This document shows positions 18,859 through 28,298 of a stretch of DNA of 64,000 nt, piece after piece. The notes beneath the pieces were generated by a model. The model saw only the letters and a list, made by a program, of their open reading frames with translations. It was not told the origin of the DNA and made no database searches. A program made the position numbers and the translations under genes. The DNA is from Lacticaseibacillus paracasei subsp. paracasei (lineage in GTDB: Bacteria > Bacillota > Bacilli > Lactobacillales > Lactobacillaceae). Every line of letters begins with the position of its first letter. Positions within the stretch are counted from its first letter, which is position 1. The stretch covers positions 2,931,876 to 2,995,875 of the forward strand of contig NZ_AP012541.1 of the NCBI RefSeq assembly GCF_000829035.1. The letters are read 5' to 3'.

Positions 18859-20184
18859 TTATGAAAGCATCCGTAGAATCGCGGTCATTGAGATAACAGT
18901 GATGGCACCACCCAAGCGTGTTGCGACCTGCGCAAATGGCATGAGGTTCATGCGGTTCGCCGTACTCAGAATCGCCACGTCGCCGGTCCCGCCCATGCCG
19001 CTTTGACAGGCTGTCACGATGGCCGTTTCAATCGGATTCATATTCAAGAACCGAGCCACAAAGAAGCCGGTTGAAACAACCGTCAACACAACACTGATCA
19101 CGACGATAAAATATTGCCAACTTAGCATACCAACCACATCTTTTAGCGGAATGTATAAGAGACCAAGTCCCGCCATCAATGGGAAAGTGAAGTTACTGGA
19201 AATAAATTTATACAATTGCTTAGCGCCACGTTGCGTTTCTCCTGGGATAACGTTGAGATATTTCAAAATTGCGGCAGCAACAATCATCAGCACTGGTCCT
19301 GGGAAGCCTGTGATGGACTGAAGCAACATGCCCAAGATGAATAAAGTACAGGCGGTCAAGACGCCAGCGCCCATCATTTTCAAATCAATTTCGCCGGTAT
19401 CGTCTTTCATCGCATCAGCGAGATCATCTTCGGCCCCGTTTAATCGAACCAGCTGCCCTTGGCCTGACAACTCTGGCCGCTTTTCCCCTAATCGATTCAA
19501 TAAACCTGAACACATAATCGCGAAAAAGTTTCCAATAATCGTCGCCGGAATAAGCTGAGCGACAAGCGCGCCGCTGGTCGTGCCTGTGATCGTGCTGTAT
19601 CCTAGAGATAGCGGTAAAATACCTTCACCAATACCGCCTGCCAATACTGGCGTGACGATGAAGAACATCGTGTGTTTCCATTCCAAACCTAGTAATACGC
19701 CAACCAGTGTCCCGACACCCATTGCAAGAATCATGCCGAGCATCATTGGAATAATCATCCGCATCAATCCTTGAATCAGAATTTTACGGTTCATTCCCAA
19801 AATACTGCCGCAGACAAGACAGGCAATATAGAAATAAAGAAAGTTTGCTTGTTTCATGAGCATGTCTGCAGCTTTTAACACATTCGGATTCATCGCATTG
19901 TAGAAAACGAGAATCGAAGGTACCAACAGCGATAAAATCGCCGGACCGCCAAAGTTCTTCACAATCGGAATATTGGCTCCGATCGTACCTAATAACCAAC
20001 CCAACGTCAGAATGACCGCAAACCCGCCGAGCATGTTAACTGGCAGTTGCTGCATCACACCGGCAAGGACGATGATCGCTGCCATCACGATATAAACTGG
20101 CAATGGTACCGACCCTACCTTGAAGTCCATCCACTTTTTCTGCGGACTCGTTGATTTGTTGGGTGTAACCGTCTTGTTCTCCAT
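18859..20184 (-). CDS. maeP: L-malate permease, 2-hydroxycarboxylate transporter family
   Basis: 441-aa polytopic transporter of the 2HCT (CitS/MleP) family; it imports L-malate, probably with a cation, to feed malic enzyme. Family features seen: about 11 hydrophobic segments and the two conserved GGxG-type re-entrant motifs, in PVLAGGIGEGILPLSLGYS and CQSGMGGTGDVAILSTANRM. The ATG at 20184 is preceded by GGGGGTAAGG. It is divergent from maeK, and the intergenic region holds a cre-like site and three MaeR-type boxes. Intact here, but its activator system is broken. Confidence 0.93.
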   Translation of the reverse strand: MENKTVTPNKSTSPQKKWMDFKVGSVPLPVYIVMAAIIVLAGVMQQLPVNMLGGFAVILTLGWLLGTIGANIPIVKNFGGPAILSLLVPSILVFYNAMNPNVLKAADMLMKQANFLYFYIACLVCGSILGMNRKILIQGLMRMIIPMMLGMILAMGVGTLVGVLLGLEWKHTMFFIVTPVLAGGIGEGILPLSLGYSTITGTTSGALVAQLIPATIIGNFFAIMCSGLLNRLGEKRPELSGQGQLVRLNGAEDDLADAMKDDTGEIDLKMMGAGVLTACTLFILGMLLQSITGFPGPVLMIVAAAILKYLNVIPGETQRGAKQLYKFISSNFTFPLMAGLGLLYIPLKDVVGMLSWQYFIVVISVVLTVVSTGFFVARFLNMNPIETAIVTACQSGMGGTGDVAILSTANRMNLMPFAQVATRLGGAITVISMTAILRMLS

Positions 20185-20222
20185 GTTTCCTTACCCCCAA
20201 TCTTTTGTTACTTACAGCATAT

Positions 20223-20236
20223 TGTAAGCGCTTCAT
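20223..20236. promoter_or_regulatory. Catabolite-responsive element (cre)-like site upstream of maeP
   Basis: TGTAAGCGCTTCAT is close to the CcpA cre consensus and lies 40 bp upstream of the maeP start. It suggests glucose repression of the malate genes. Confidence 0.55.
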
Positions 20237-20246
20237 CAGGGGAAGG

Positions 20247-20283
20247 TTATTTAACTTATTAAACCATAAACCCATTTATTTAA
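20247..20283. promoter_or_regulatory. Three TTATTWAA boxes, probable MaeR operator
   Basis: TTATTTAA (20247), TTATTAAA (20256) and TTATTTAA (20276) are direct repeats in the maeP-maeK divergent region. From memory, TTATT(A/T)AA is the signature proposed for L. casei MaeR. The regulator gene is truncated in this strain, so the site may be unused. Confidence 0.6.
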
Positions 20284-21242
20284 GCGATTGTTTTACTATT
20301 CACAAGATGGTTTCTTTACTGAACAGGAGTATGATCATGACAATAAAAGGATGGCGGTTATGGGGCTGGCTCTCATTAATTTTTACTTCCACCTTGTTAT
20401 TAACGGTTCTAACTGTTTATGGTTTGACCATGCTGGAAAACCGTCAGCAATTTGAAAGCCGTGAAGGTCAATTGTTGATCTCAATTGGCCGTCAGTTAGC
20501 AAAGGATCCCCGTGTAACCGCCGCACTTGAAGCAAACAAGGCTGATTCAGCCACGCGCACCTACGCAGGGACTGTCGAGAAAAATTTTGATTTAGATTTT
20601 GTTGTCATCATGAATATGCAAGGCATTCGCCTGACGCATCCCGATCCCAAACAAATCAATCGACATTTTCAAGGTGGTGATGAAGTGACTGCCTTGCGCG
20701 GTCATGAGCATGTTTCGGTTCGGCGCGGAACCTTGGGCCGCTCACTGCGCGGATTCGTCCCAGTGTATCGCCAAGGCAAAGAGATCGGTGTTGTGGCACT
20801 AGGCATTAAGGTCACCTCACTGCAAACACTCATCAAGACCTCGCAAGATGGCTTCCGGCTGGCGCTATTCGCCGGTACGATCATAGGCCTGCTGACAGCG
20901 TTTTTAGTCACCTACTATATTAAGCATCAGCTTCATGACCTTGAGCCCAAAGAAATTGCTAGGCTGCTTGAAGAACGCAATGCAATGCTTGAAGAAACCA
21001 AGGACCCTGTCATTGTGATTGATTTGCACCAAGTCATCATGCTCATCAACAAAGCCGCTGCCAAGCTGCAAAATCACCTTATCACCGAAAGCGCCTTTAT
21101 TGGCCAGCCATTGACGACCTTGATTGCCAACCCTGAACGTGTCAATCTGAATGTCAAAACCGAGCAGTTTTATCAACAGGATGGCCAGGATTATCTTTTC
21201 TCTGCCGCACCTGTTATGGTGAAAAAACAAAAAATAGGTTAC

Positions 21243-22293
21243 CCTAGATTGCAATAATAAAGTTACCACCTAGAAAGAGGCTTGCTCACTGCTTGAACTG
21301 GGGTTTGCCAACGGAGACATTTTCTAGGTTTGTTATTGATAAGCGCTGTGGCTTGTTGAATATCGGTCTCTGAAACCTGATCAAACTGTGTTCCCTTCGG
21401 GAAATAGTAGCGAAGTTCTCGATTGAACCGTTCATTTGTGCCCCGTTCATTCGGGTGATAGGCGTGGCAAAAGTAAACCGGTATCCGATAGCGCTTTGTA
21501 AGCGCCTGATCGCAGGAAAACTCTTTACCGTGATCAACCGTCACTGATCGAACCGGACCCGGAAAGTCCACCATCAGTCTTGCAAATCCCTTGAGAACAG
21601 CATTTTGTGATAAGTTTTCAAGCTTAGTTGTCGCCATTAAACGTGTCACCCGATCGACAATGGTCAAAACAGCAGCCTTTGACCCGCGACCACCGCGAAC
21701 TGTATCCATCTCTAAATGTCCTTTTTCGGTTCGCCGATTAGCTGACTCACTGCGAATCTCAATTGAGGTGCCTACTGCTTGGTTATAGCGCGACCGAAGG
21801 TCTTGTCTTCTTTTATGACGTTTACCGTGATCAAAGAGTTGGCTTGGCTGAAAATCGACTTGTCTTTGATAAATCCAGTGGTAAATCGTGTGTGGCGCAC
21901 AGTGAACGGCATAACCGACCATTTCAGGGGACCAACCTAGGTTTAGCTTCTCAGTTACCATCCGCTTCAACTTAGGCGTTAAAATCGAGTGCCGACCACA
22001 ACGATGCCGACAAGTATCGGCATGATCCTGAGCTATAATGGCGCAGTAATCACCTTCAGGGCAACGGTGAAGCTCATGCCTAATAGAAATACGAGAGCGG
22101 CCTAAGGTCGCGGCGATGTATTGAATCGTGTGGTGTTGCATCAGTTCTATCTGAGATCGTTCAATTAAGGTTATAATGGCCATGGGACCTGTCCTTCTCT
22201 CTAGATGGTATGTTATGCAAACACCATTTTAGCAAGAACGGACAGGTCTTTTTTCACATTTTCTGGGTGGTAACTTTAATTATGCAATCTAGG
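21243..22293 (-). mobile_element. IS30-family insertion sequence, copy 2 (1051 bp), inverted relative to copy 1
   Basis: Ends CCTAGATTGCA / TGCAATCTAGG, flanked by the 4-bp direct repeat TTAC (21239-21242 and 22294-22297). The length equals that of copy 1, and the transposase sequence is identical. Confidence 0.95.
21263..22183 (-). CDS. IS30-family transposase (copy 2)
   Basis: 306-aa DDE transposase identical in amino-acid sequence to the one at 10420-11340: HTH region near the N-terminus, catalytic residues in EMDTVRGG, TVDHGKEF and TNERFNREL. It runs opposite to the interrupted maeK gene, so it cannot be read from the maeK promoter. Complete and presumably active. Confidence 0.95.
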   Translation of the reverse strand: MAIITLIERSQIELMQHHTIQYIAATLGRSRISIRHELHRCPEGDYCAIIAQDHADTCRHRCGRHSILTPKLKRMVTEKLNLGWSPEMVGYAVHCAPHTIYHWIYQRQVDFQPSQLFDHGKRHKRRQDLRSRYNQAVGTSIEIRSESANRRTEKGHLEMDTVRGGRGSKAAVLTIVDRVTRLMATTKLENLSQNAVLKGFARLMVDFPGPVRSVTVDHGKEFSCDQALTKRYRIPVYFCHAYHPNERGTNERFNRELRYYFPKGTQFDQVSETDIQQATALINNKPRKCLRWQTPVQAVSKPLSRW

Positions 22294-22913
22294 TTACGTT
22301 ATCTTTCTACGAAACGCTACCGAAGCGATCTTTGTCGCCGATCAGTTGGCCAACACCACCGCCTATGCCAACGCACTGCAAAGCCAGTCACATGAATTCA
22401 TGAATAAGCTGCACGTGATTTACGGCTTGGTGGCAATAAAACAATATGACGAATTGGCCATCTACTTGCAAGATTTGTTAAAACCAGAGCAGGAATTTGC
22501 AAATTGCTTGGCCTTGCTGGTCAAAAATCCACTCGTTGCCGGCTTCATGATTGGTGAACGCGAAAAGTTTGCCGAGCGCAAAACGACCCTCGACTTTGAA
22601 ATTTCCCCCGAACTACCACCTAATCCTAATACCCAAGAAACCAAAACGCTGTTAACATTAAGCCGCTATCTACATTTCGGGCTACTGCAGCACGATTTGC
22701 CGGACACCATTTTGATCCAGCTAGAGTACGCACAGAATCGTCTCACGATCGCCTATCATTTAGACGAACCAGCCAAACGAACGGACTTTATCTCGCTTAT
22801 TCATCAAGACTACTTCCAACAACTGCTGACGGAGTTGAACGGCTCAGTCACCGTTAGCTCAACCGATCCGCTGACACTAACATTAACTGTGGACTACCAC
22901 GAGGAGGCTCAAA

Positions 22914-23198
22914 ATGACGAACATTCTAATCGTTGAAGATGATCCAATGGTGCAATTTATCTACCGCAATTATTTAGAAAAAATCGGTACTTTTGACACC
23001 ATCTACTCTTCAGAAACCATCGCTGAAGCCAAAAAACTCTTGTCCAGCCGATCCATCCAACTCGTTTTACTCGACATTCGCCTCAAAGACGGGAACGGCA
23101 TTGATTTTTTAACCGACCTGCGCCGCACCAAACAAACCGTTGATGTCATCCTCATCACCGCGGCAAACGAGGTCAACATTGTCAATGTGGATGTAAGC
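22914..23198 (+). pseudogene. maeR: Malate response regulator gene maeR, truncated by an IS3 element
   Basis: About 94 native codons remain: the receiver-domain start MTNILIVEDDPMVQFIYRNY with the acidic pair ED, the phospho-acceptor Asp in LVLLDIRLKDGNG and the Thr region DVILITAANEV. The frame then runs into the left end of the IS3 element and stops. The rest of the receiver domain and the entire DNA-binding output domain, which a CitB/DcuR-type regulator (about 220-230 aa) should have, are absent on the other side of the IS (after 28410). Loss is therefore by deletion, not simple insertion. With maeK also broken, the MaeKR system is doubly inactivated. Confidence 0.9.
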
Positions 23199-23493
23199 TG
23201 ATTCCTGAGACAACTTTTAAGAGAGGGTATAATGAATAAATCGTCTCTCAAAAGGAAGGAATTTTTACATGCCAACTCGTTACGACAAAGAATTCAAACA
23301 AAACATTATCAACCTATATAAGCAAGGCGAATCAGCTGCTCAACTGGCCAGAGAATATGGCATTGGCTATTCAACAGTTCATAAGTGGATCCAGGGCCAG
23401 GCCAAAACTCAATCCGGTAAATCGCCAGACGAAATCAAAGCGATGGAAAAGCGACTGGCTTCGCTGTCTGAGGAGAACGAAATCCTAAGAAAA

Positions 23494-23520
23494 CCTCAGG
23501 GAAACCCGCCCTGAGGTCTT
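23494..23520 (+). terminator. Hairpin with T-run at the left end of the IS91-like element
   Basis: CCTCAGG-gaaacccg-CCTGAGG followed by TCTTTTT. It could be a terminator, or the terminal hairpin used in rolling-circle transposition. Confidence 0.55.
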
Positions 23521-23542
23521 TTTAGTTAGTGGCCACTGCCAC

Positions 23543-23821
23543 TTACTTGTCTTCGAGTCTAAATTCATAGCCAAGTTCGTTTCGGTAATACACCGGTGAC
23601 ATGGCACCACCACAATCTTCACACACAAATTGAGGCGGTTGATCAGGACTATACGCTAAGTCACTTCCATCAAGCATGATCACAATCTCTCGTGGTATTT
23701 CCTCATGCTTGTGGCATTTCTGACAGATAAATTCGACGTTGTCGTTCCCAACTGAAGCGGCATCGGTCATATGCTGCTGCTTCTGCTTGCTTGTATTTGG
23801 TTTGATAGGCTTCTTTCGCAA
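23543..23821 (-). CDS. Small zinc-ribbon protein encoded by the IS91-like element
   Basis: 92-aa acidic protein with two Cys pairs, CQKCHKHEE and CEDCGGAMSP, i.e. a rubredoxin-like zinc ribbon. GGAGG lies 11 nt upstream of ATG 23821, so translation is likely, and the frame overlaps the end of the transposase gene by about 119 bp in another frame. I do not know its function; by position it may be an accessory factor of the element. A shorter start at 23770 is possible but has no ribosome site. Confidence 0.55.
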   Translation of the reverse strand: MRKKPIKPNTSKQKQQHMTDAASVGNDNVEFICQKCHKHEEIPREIVIMLDGSDLAYSPDQPPQFVCEDCGGAMSPVYYRNELGYEFRLEDK

Positions 23822-23930
23822 TGTTTTGATTTACCTCCAACATGTAGTGGCGTGCTTGTCGATCTTTCGCATATTGTACCTTGAGGCGCCCATTTTTGGC
23901 CACACTCGTCCCCATGAACTCGAAAAACTC

Positions 23931-25107
23931 CCTCAATTTTCAAGGCAAGTGCAACGATGATAACGAATTCTTGATAGTGGTCTAGGCTGTTACGCCATGC
24001 ATCGGTAGTAATCGCATGGGCGAAGATAGTTCAGAATACGTCTGGGACGATGGTTCAGTGCGGATTGGACTGCTTGAATTTCAACCAGGGTAACTGCTCT
24101 GAGAGACTTCCCTTTCGGGAAGAATTCCCTAAGCAGTCCATTGGCGTTCTCGTTTGTGCCACGCTCCCAAGGCGAGTACGGATGTGCGAAGTAAATCTGG
24201 GTTCCAACAATCTCTGATAACTTGGCAAACTCGGAACCATTGTCAAAAGTGATACTCTCAAATTCCTTGGCCCCGTAGTCGTCGATCGTGTCCTGCAAGG
24301 CTTTAAGGCAGGTGCCCGCATGATAGTCAGGAATCTTGACGATGATCTCAGTCCGGCTGTACCGTTCTGTGAGCGTCATTAATGCTGGCTCATCAGCTAA
24401 GCGAATACCCTTGACCAAGTCGCCTTCCCAATGTCCCACGCCTGTGCGGTCATTCACGGCCGCAGGACGCAACTCGATTGAGTCGCCGTATATCTTCTTA
24501 TTCTTGCGCTTGTGGGCGTTCTTATAGCCTTTGATGCGGCGTCGGAGCTTCTTGGGAAGTGTCATGTTGTCTAGCTCAAGCAGCCCGGCGTCGATGTAGC
24601 GATACACAGTTGTCGTTGAAGGGCAAGCCTTGCCCTGGTCGCGATAGAAGTGTACGAAGCTATCAACGCTGTGTACGCGCGGCTTACGAGTAAGCTCCCT
24701 GGAGAGAGCCTTGAAGAACGCACGGCCGGTCTTAAGAAAGGCGTAGTGACCGGTTCTATCGCGTTTACGGTCGTGCATGGCTTGGGCAGTTTCCGCAAGA
24801 TAGACTTGATGCGAGTGACGCTTCGAGTCGAGCTGAGTTACAGATCCACGCGTGATTTCTCGTGAGATTGTCGCTTTACTGCGATGAAGCTTCTGTGCAA
24901 TCACGGTCGCGGTGTCACCAGCAGCCTGAAGGGCCTGAATTGTAGCACGGTCGCTAAAACTGAGTTGTTGGTAATGCTTGTGAGTGTTAGTCTGAGAGTG
25001 GGTCATGAAGATTCCTGCTTTCTTGTTTAGCTAGCACTAACAAGAATAGGTCTTCATGGCCTTTATGGTCTAGTCGTCAGGGTGTTGCACTTGAATTGTA
25101 AACTGGG
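23931..25107 (-). mobile_element. IS30-family element (1177 bp) with a 15-bp target duplication
   Basis: Flanked by the 15-bp perfect direct repeat GAACTCGAAAAACTC (23916-23930 and 25108-25122). Inner parts of both ends share CAAGTGCAAC. Removing the element and one repeat restores the IS91-like transposase frame. Confidence 0.88.
23990..25006 (-). CDS. IS30-family transposase (338 aa)
   Basis: DDE transposase of a different IS30 branch from the 306- and 309-aa ones in this window. N-terminal HTH (LSFSDRATIQALQAAGD, QKLHRSKATISREI); catalytic residues in HWEGDLVKG, SITFDNGSEF and the Glu in GTNENANGLL. The region between HTH and core is longer (about 60 aa more) than usual, with KRRIKGYKNAHKRKNKK. 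The frame is complete and starts at ATG 25006. Confidence 0.93.
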   Translation of the reverse strand: MTHSQTNTHKHYQQLSFSDRATIQALQAAGDTATVIAQKLHRSKATISREITRGSVTQLDSKRHSHQVYLAETAQAMHDRKRDRTGHYAFLKTGRAFFKALSRELTRKPRVHSVDSFVHFYRDQGKACPSTTTVYRYIDAGLLELDNMTLPKKLRRRIKGYKNAHKRKNKKIYGDSIELRPAAVNDRTGVGHWEGDLVKGIRLADEPALMTLTERYSRTEIIVKIPDYHAGTCLKALQDTIDDYGAKEFESITFDNGSEFAKLSEIVGTQIYFAHPYSPWERGTNENANGLLREFFPKGKSLRAVTLVEIQAVQSALNHRPRRILNYLRPCDYYRCMA

Positions 25108-26112
25108 GAACTCGAAAAACTCACCACAATCGGAACATTTCAAGGGATCATAACCAAATACTTCGACTGTTTTTTCTGTCCATGACTTAACCCTCATAAC
25201 CTGTTTCAGTTCGACCAAGCGCCGCCTAACGGCTTTTTGATACACTGCCATAACTTGTTTCATTAATGTCTTGATGCGTCGACTGTAAATGCCGTAACGG
25301 CGAATCGTTTTAAAATGTCGATCGGGAATATGCCGAGTCAACACCCCAATGAAGGCTTCTACTGACATTAAATGCGTCTCTTTGCGATTGGTTCGTTTAT
25401 CTTTGTACGAAAAGAGCACAGATTCGCCGTCGTACATGACAATTCGATCCATGGCGATGGGACCCCGCTTCATGTAACGGCTGATGTATTTTAGTAACCC
25501 TTTGAGGTGTGTACGACTTCGCTTTGGGGCATTCACGTAAAAGCCTTCCGCATTGGCTTTGTAGGCTCGTTGTAAGCGTGGTTGAACTCTTTTCTTATCC
25601 CATGGCGAGAGTGTCCGGCGAATTAGCTTAAGCACTGCATTTTGCCAGTAAACTCTTAGGCGCTTATACGGAAGATAATCATAGGTCTTCCACTGTCCAT
25701 CCGGGGTAATCCCGCCCATCGTGACCACCATATGCACATGCGGATTAAATTCTAGTTTTGATCCAAAGGTATGCAGGGCGGCCACCACACCGCCCTGTAC
25801 CTTCCTATTCTTTCCCAACGCTTCCAAAACTACTCGCGCCGCTTCATCCATCAAACCCTTGAGTAGCACCGATCGATATTTGTCCATGAGAAAGATCTCG
25901 CGTAAGCCTTCATCAATCGTAAAGATCACATGTCGATGATTAACGGCAAACATATCATGTGCAACCAAATCGCTCCATCGCTGGCTTTCGCCCACAGCAC
26001 AAGTCGGGCAAAACTTGCCTTTGCATTTTAACGCAATGAGTTTGGTGCTATGACAGCCTTCACAAACAAATAAGCGATAGCCTTTCCGAATATCACCACA
26101 AGATTCAAATTT

Positions 26113-27155
26113 GGTAGATTGTAAAATTAATCCGAACGCTGTTCGGACAAAAAAGATCAGCTTCCTTTAAAATGGTGTTTACCACAAACCCATCTTTTAG
26201 GAGCTGATCTTTTGTCTAGTATAACCTATTCCGAACGAATTAAAATCGAAACCTTTTGTGAACTAGGGCTGTCCAATATCCAAATGGGCGTTCGGCTGAA
26301 CCGATCACCGTCAACAATTTCTTATGAATTATCTCGATGTCAACCTTATCAGGCTGAATTAGCACAAACAGATGCCGAATACAAGCGATCACGATGTGGT
26401 CGGAAAACTAAGCTGAGCGATGAGTTAAAGCAAAAAATTCTCAACCATTTACGTCTAAGCTGGTCACCAGGAATGATTGCTCACGAATTTAAACTAGCTA
26501 CTAAATCTATTTATAATTGGCTAAATCAGGGGAGAATTGGTTTCTCCTTGAATGATCTACCTGAACATGGCGTACGCCAACGGCGTAACGTTGACCAACG
26601 ATCCAAATATAATCAATCTTTGGGGCGATCAATTGAACAGCGTCCCATGATGATTAATCAACGTAATCGCATCGGCGATTTTGAACTAGATACAGTCGTT
26701 GGTCCTCGTGGGCATAGTAAGGCAGTTTTATTAACTTTAATCGATCGAAAATCACGGTTCCTTTGGGCATACCGGTTAAAAGATTGGACGACAGCGACTG
26801 TTAATGAAGCACTAACTAAGTTCCTAACCACTTTTAATGGTCCGGTGCACAGCTTTACTGTGGACCGTGGCACTGAGTTTAGTGGGCTAGTATCACTTGA
26901 ATCACAATATGGTATTAAGACCTATTACTGCCATGCTTATACTCCAGCTGAACGTGGTAGTAATGAACGCTTTAATCGGAATTTACGTTATTTTTATCCT
27001 AAAGGGACTCGTTTTGAGCACATTAGTGCTCAAGATTTAACGACGACGTTACTCCAAATTAACCAGCGACCGCTTAAAATACTCGACTGGCAAACACCGT
27101 ATCAGGTTATGCTGACAAATTTGTCCAAAAATTCGGATTAAATTTGCAATCTACC
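26113..27155 (+). mobile_element. ISLpl1-like IS30-family element (1043 bp)
   Basis: Ends GGTAGATTG / CAATCTACC with inner AATCCGAA; flanked by the direct repeat ATTT (26109-26112 and 27156-27159). Size and transposase match my memory of ISLpl1, an element common in lactobacilli. Confidence 0.9.
26212..27141 (+). CDS. IS30-family transposase, ISLpl1 type
   Basis: 309-aa DDE transposase starting MSSITYSERIKIETFCELG, with HTH MGVRLNRSPSTISYELSRC and catalytic residues in FELDTVVGPRG, FTVDRGTEF and GSNERFNRNL. The sequence agrees with what I recall of the ISLpl1 transposase of Lactiplantibacillus plantarum. It is intact, oriented opposite to the host transposase gene it interrupts, and its lower A+T codon usage differs little from neighbours. 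Confidence 0.93.
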   Translation: MSSITYSERIKIETFCELGLSNIQMGVRLNRSPSTISYELSRCQPYQAELAQTDAEYKRSRCGRKTKLSDELKQKILNHLRLSWSPGMIAHEFKLATKSIYNWLNQGRIGFSLNDLPEHGVRQRRNVDQRSKYNQSLGRSIEQRPMMINQRNRIGDFELDTVVGPRGHSKAVLLTLIDRKSRFLWAYRLKDWTTATVNEALTKFLTTFNGPVHSFTVDRGTEFSGLVSLESQYGIKTYYCHAYTPAERGSNERFNRNLRYFYPKGTRFEHISAQDLTTTLLQINQRPLKILDWQTPYQVMLTNLSKNSD

Positions 27156-27455
27156 ATTTGGCAACTTCTTTTTTGACCACCGGCCGAATTCTTCGTCCAT
27201 GATTCTTCAAGAATTTAGCCCAGTTCTGATGTTTGTCGAAAAAGATCGTCTGAAGAATATTCTTTTTCATACCAAAATTTTACCGAAGTTTTGACGGGAT
27301 CAAAAGTAATTGAACCCTTGAGTACCAAGGATTCATGAACCCCAAAATTTTATAATCCCTTATACGTTAAAAAAAGCCCTGGGCTTCCTTGCGCAGAAGT
27401 AACCAATATCTTTGATTACATTCACCAAGAAAGCCATCACCACCAGGTAACCAAG

Positions 27456-28298
27456 ATGTGCCGAATCCTCGGTGTTTCCAGAGCTCAGTATTATCGTTAT
27501 CGATCCCCCAAAACTTCAAAACGCCGGGCCGAAGATGCGGACTTGAAACAACGGATTCTGCGGATCTTTGCGGAATTTAAGCAGCGATACGGTGTTATGA
27601 AGATCCACCATGAATTGAATCTGGAACTTCAACCACTGCAGCTTCGGTGCAGTCCACGACGGATTTCCCGGCTCATGAAGGAACTGGATATCCACTCCGT
27701 TACCGTCAATAAGTGGAAAGCGGCTTCGGCTTCCAAAACCAAGGTTGAACAGCGTCCCAACTTGCTTAAGCAGGATTTCTCGACCACTGGTTTAAATCAA
27801 AAATGGACCGCTGATATGACCTATATTCAAACGAAGCGTAATGGCTGGTGTTACTTATCAACCATCATGGACCTGCACTCACGACGGATTATCGGCTATT
27901 CGTTCTCAAAAAAGATGGATACTGATTTAGTCTTAAAGACCCTTGAAAGCGCGGTTAAAAATCGAACCATTACTGGGGACCTGATTATCCATACGGATTT
28001 AGGATCACAGTATACCAGCGATAATTACAATCAACGTTTAACTGAACTACATATCCGCCACTCATACAGCCGTAAGGGTTGTCCGTATGATAATGCGCCA
28101 ATGGAATCCTTTCACGCTTCCCTCAAAAAGGAATGTGTTTATCCAGTGCCGGTCTTTGAAGATTATGAAACTGCCGCTGCCGTCCTTTTTGAATATGTGC
28201 ATGCTTTCTACAATAGGAAGAGAATTCATAGTTCACTGGGCTACCAGACCCCCTTACAAGTTGAAATTGCAACACTTACGAGCCAAATGGCCGCCTGA
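27456..28298 (+). CDS. IS3-family transposase OrfB (integrase core)
   Basis: 280-aa catalytic subunit: N-terminal HTH_21 region (CRILGVSRAQYYRYRS, KQRYGVMKIHHELN), then the rve core with Asp in WTADMTYIQTKRNGWCYLS, Asp in IHTDLGSQYTS and Glu in NAPMESFHASLKKE. The frame extends upstream without stop to about 27400, so in the intact element it would be expressed as an OrfAB fusion by frameshifting. Because orfA is separated by a 3.9-kb insertion, only free OrfB could be made. Confidence 0.9.
   Translation: MCRILGVSRAQYYRYRSPKTSKRRAEDADLKQRILRIFAEFKQRYGVMKIHHELNLELQPLQLRCSPRRISRLMKELDIHSVTVNKWKAASASKTKVEQRPNLLKQDFSTTGLNQKWTADMTYIQTKRNGWCYLSTIMDLHSRRIIGYSFSKKMDTDLVLKTLESAVKNRTITGDLIIHTDLGSQYTSDNYNQRLTELHIRHSYSRKGCPYDNAPMESFHASLKKECVYPVPVFEDYETAAAVLFEYVHAFYNRKRIHSSLGYQTPLQVEIATLTSQMAA

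Larger units (their letters stand above)
20337..22936 (+). pseudogene. maeK: Malate sensor histidine kinase gene maeK, split by IS30
   Basis: The original protein was a CitA/DcuS-type kinase: two transmembrane helices around an extracytoplasmic PAS-like sensor (residues about 35-175), a cytoplasmic PAS domain, then an H-box QSHEFMNKLHVIYGL. The IS30 copy at 21243-22293 lies after codon 302, between the PAS domain and the H-box. Removing the IS plus one copy of the duplication TTAC restores the frame exactly (KKQKIGYVIFLRNATEAIFVADQ). The truncated product (about 306 aa) has sensor domains but no kinase domain. ATG 20337 has GGAG at proper spacing; ATG 20331 is too close. The end overlaps maeR by 23 bp. 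Confidence 0.95.
23703..27270 (-). pseudogene. IS91-family (Y1/Y2 HUH-type) transposase, interrupted twice
   Basis: Three pieces on the minus strand rebuild one protein of about 430 aa. (1) 27270-27156: MKKNILQTIFFDKHQNWAKF to VAKF. (2) 26112-25108: zinc-binding ESCGDIRKGYRLFVCEGCH and CKGKFCPTCAVGESQRWSD, then the HUH-like EFNPHVHMVV and the tyrosine region HLKGLLKYISRYMKR, to CSDCGEFFEF. (3) 23930-23703: MGTSVAKNGRLKVQYAKDRQ to the stop. The breaks coincide exactly with the two IS30-family insertions and their target duplications, so both came later than this element. The gene cannot make a full-length transposase. Confidence 0.88.
23493..27372 (-). mobile_element. IS91-like element inserted into IS3 orfA and itself carrying two IS30-family elements
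   Basis: Left end near a hairpin CCTCAGG...CCTGAGG (23494-23516), right end next to A-rich sequence at about 27372. Without its two passengers it measures about 1.6 kb. No target duplication is evident, as expected for rolling-circle (IS91) elements. Borders are ambiguous within the A tract shared with the target. Confidence 0.7.
23269..27402 (+). pseudogene. IS3-family orfA, interrupted near its 3' end
   Basis: The 5' part (23269-23492) encodes a helix-turn-helix/leucine-zipper protein: MPTRYDKEFKQNIINLYKQ, then YGIGYSTVHKWIQG and the zipper SLSEENEILRK. The remaining codons (KALGFLAQK, stop near 27400) lie beyond the IS91-like insertion. Joined, they give an OrfA of about 86 aa, the usual IS3 size, with an A-rich stretch (AAAAG) at the junction that would be the normal frameshift region. 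The insertion disconnects it from orfB, so this IS3 copy is dead. Confidence 0.85.

Noticed and set aside
10310..22293. Composite transposon made by the two IS30 copies
   Set aside because: Each copy has its own, different target duplication and disrupts a separate gene, and the outer flanks share no duplication, so they inserted independently.
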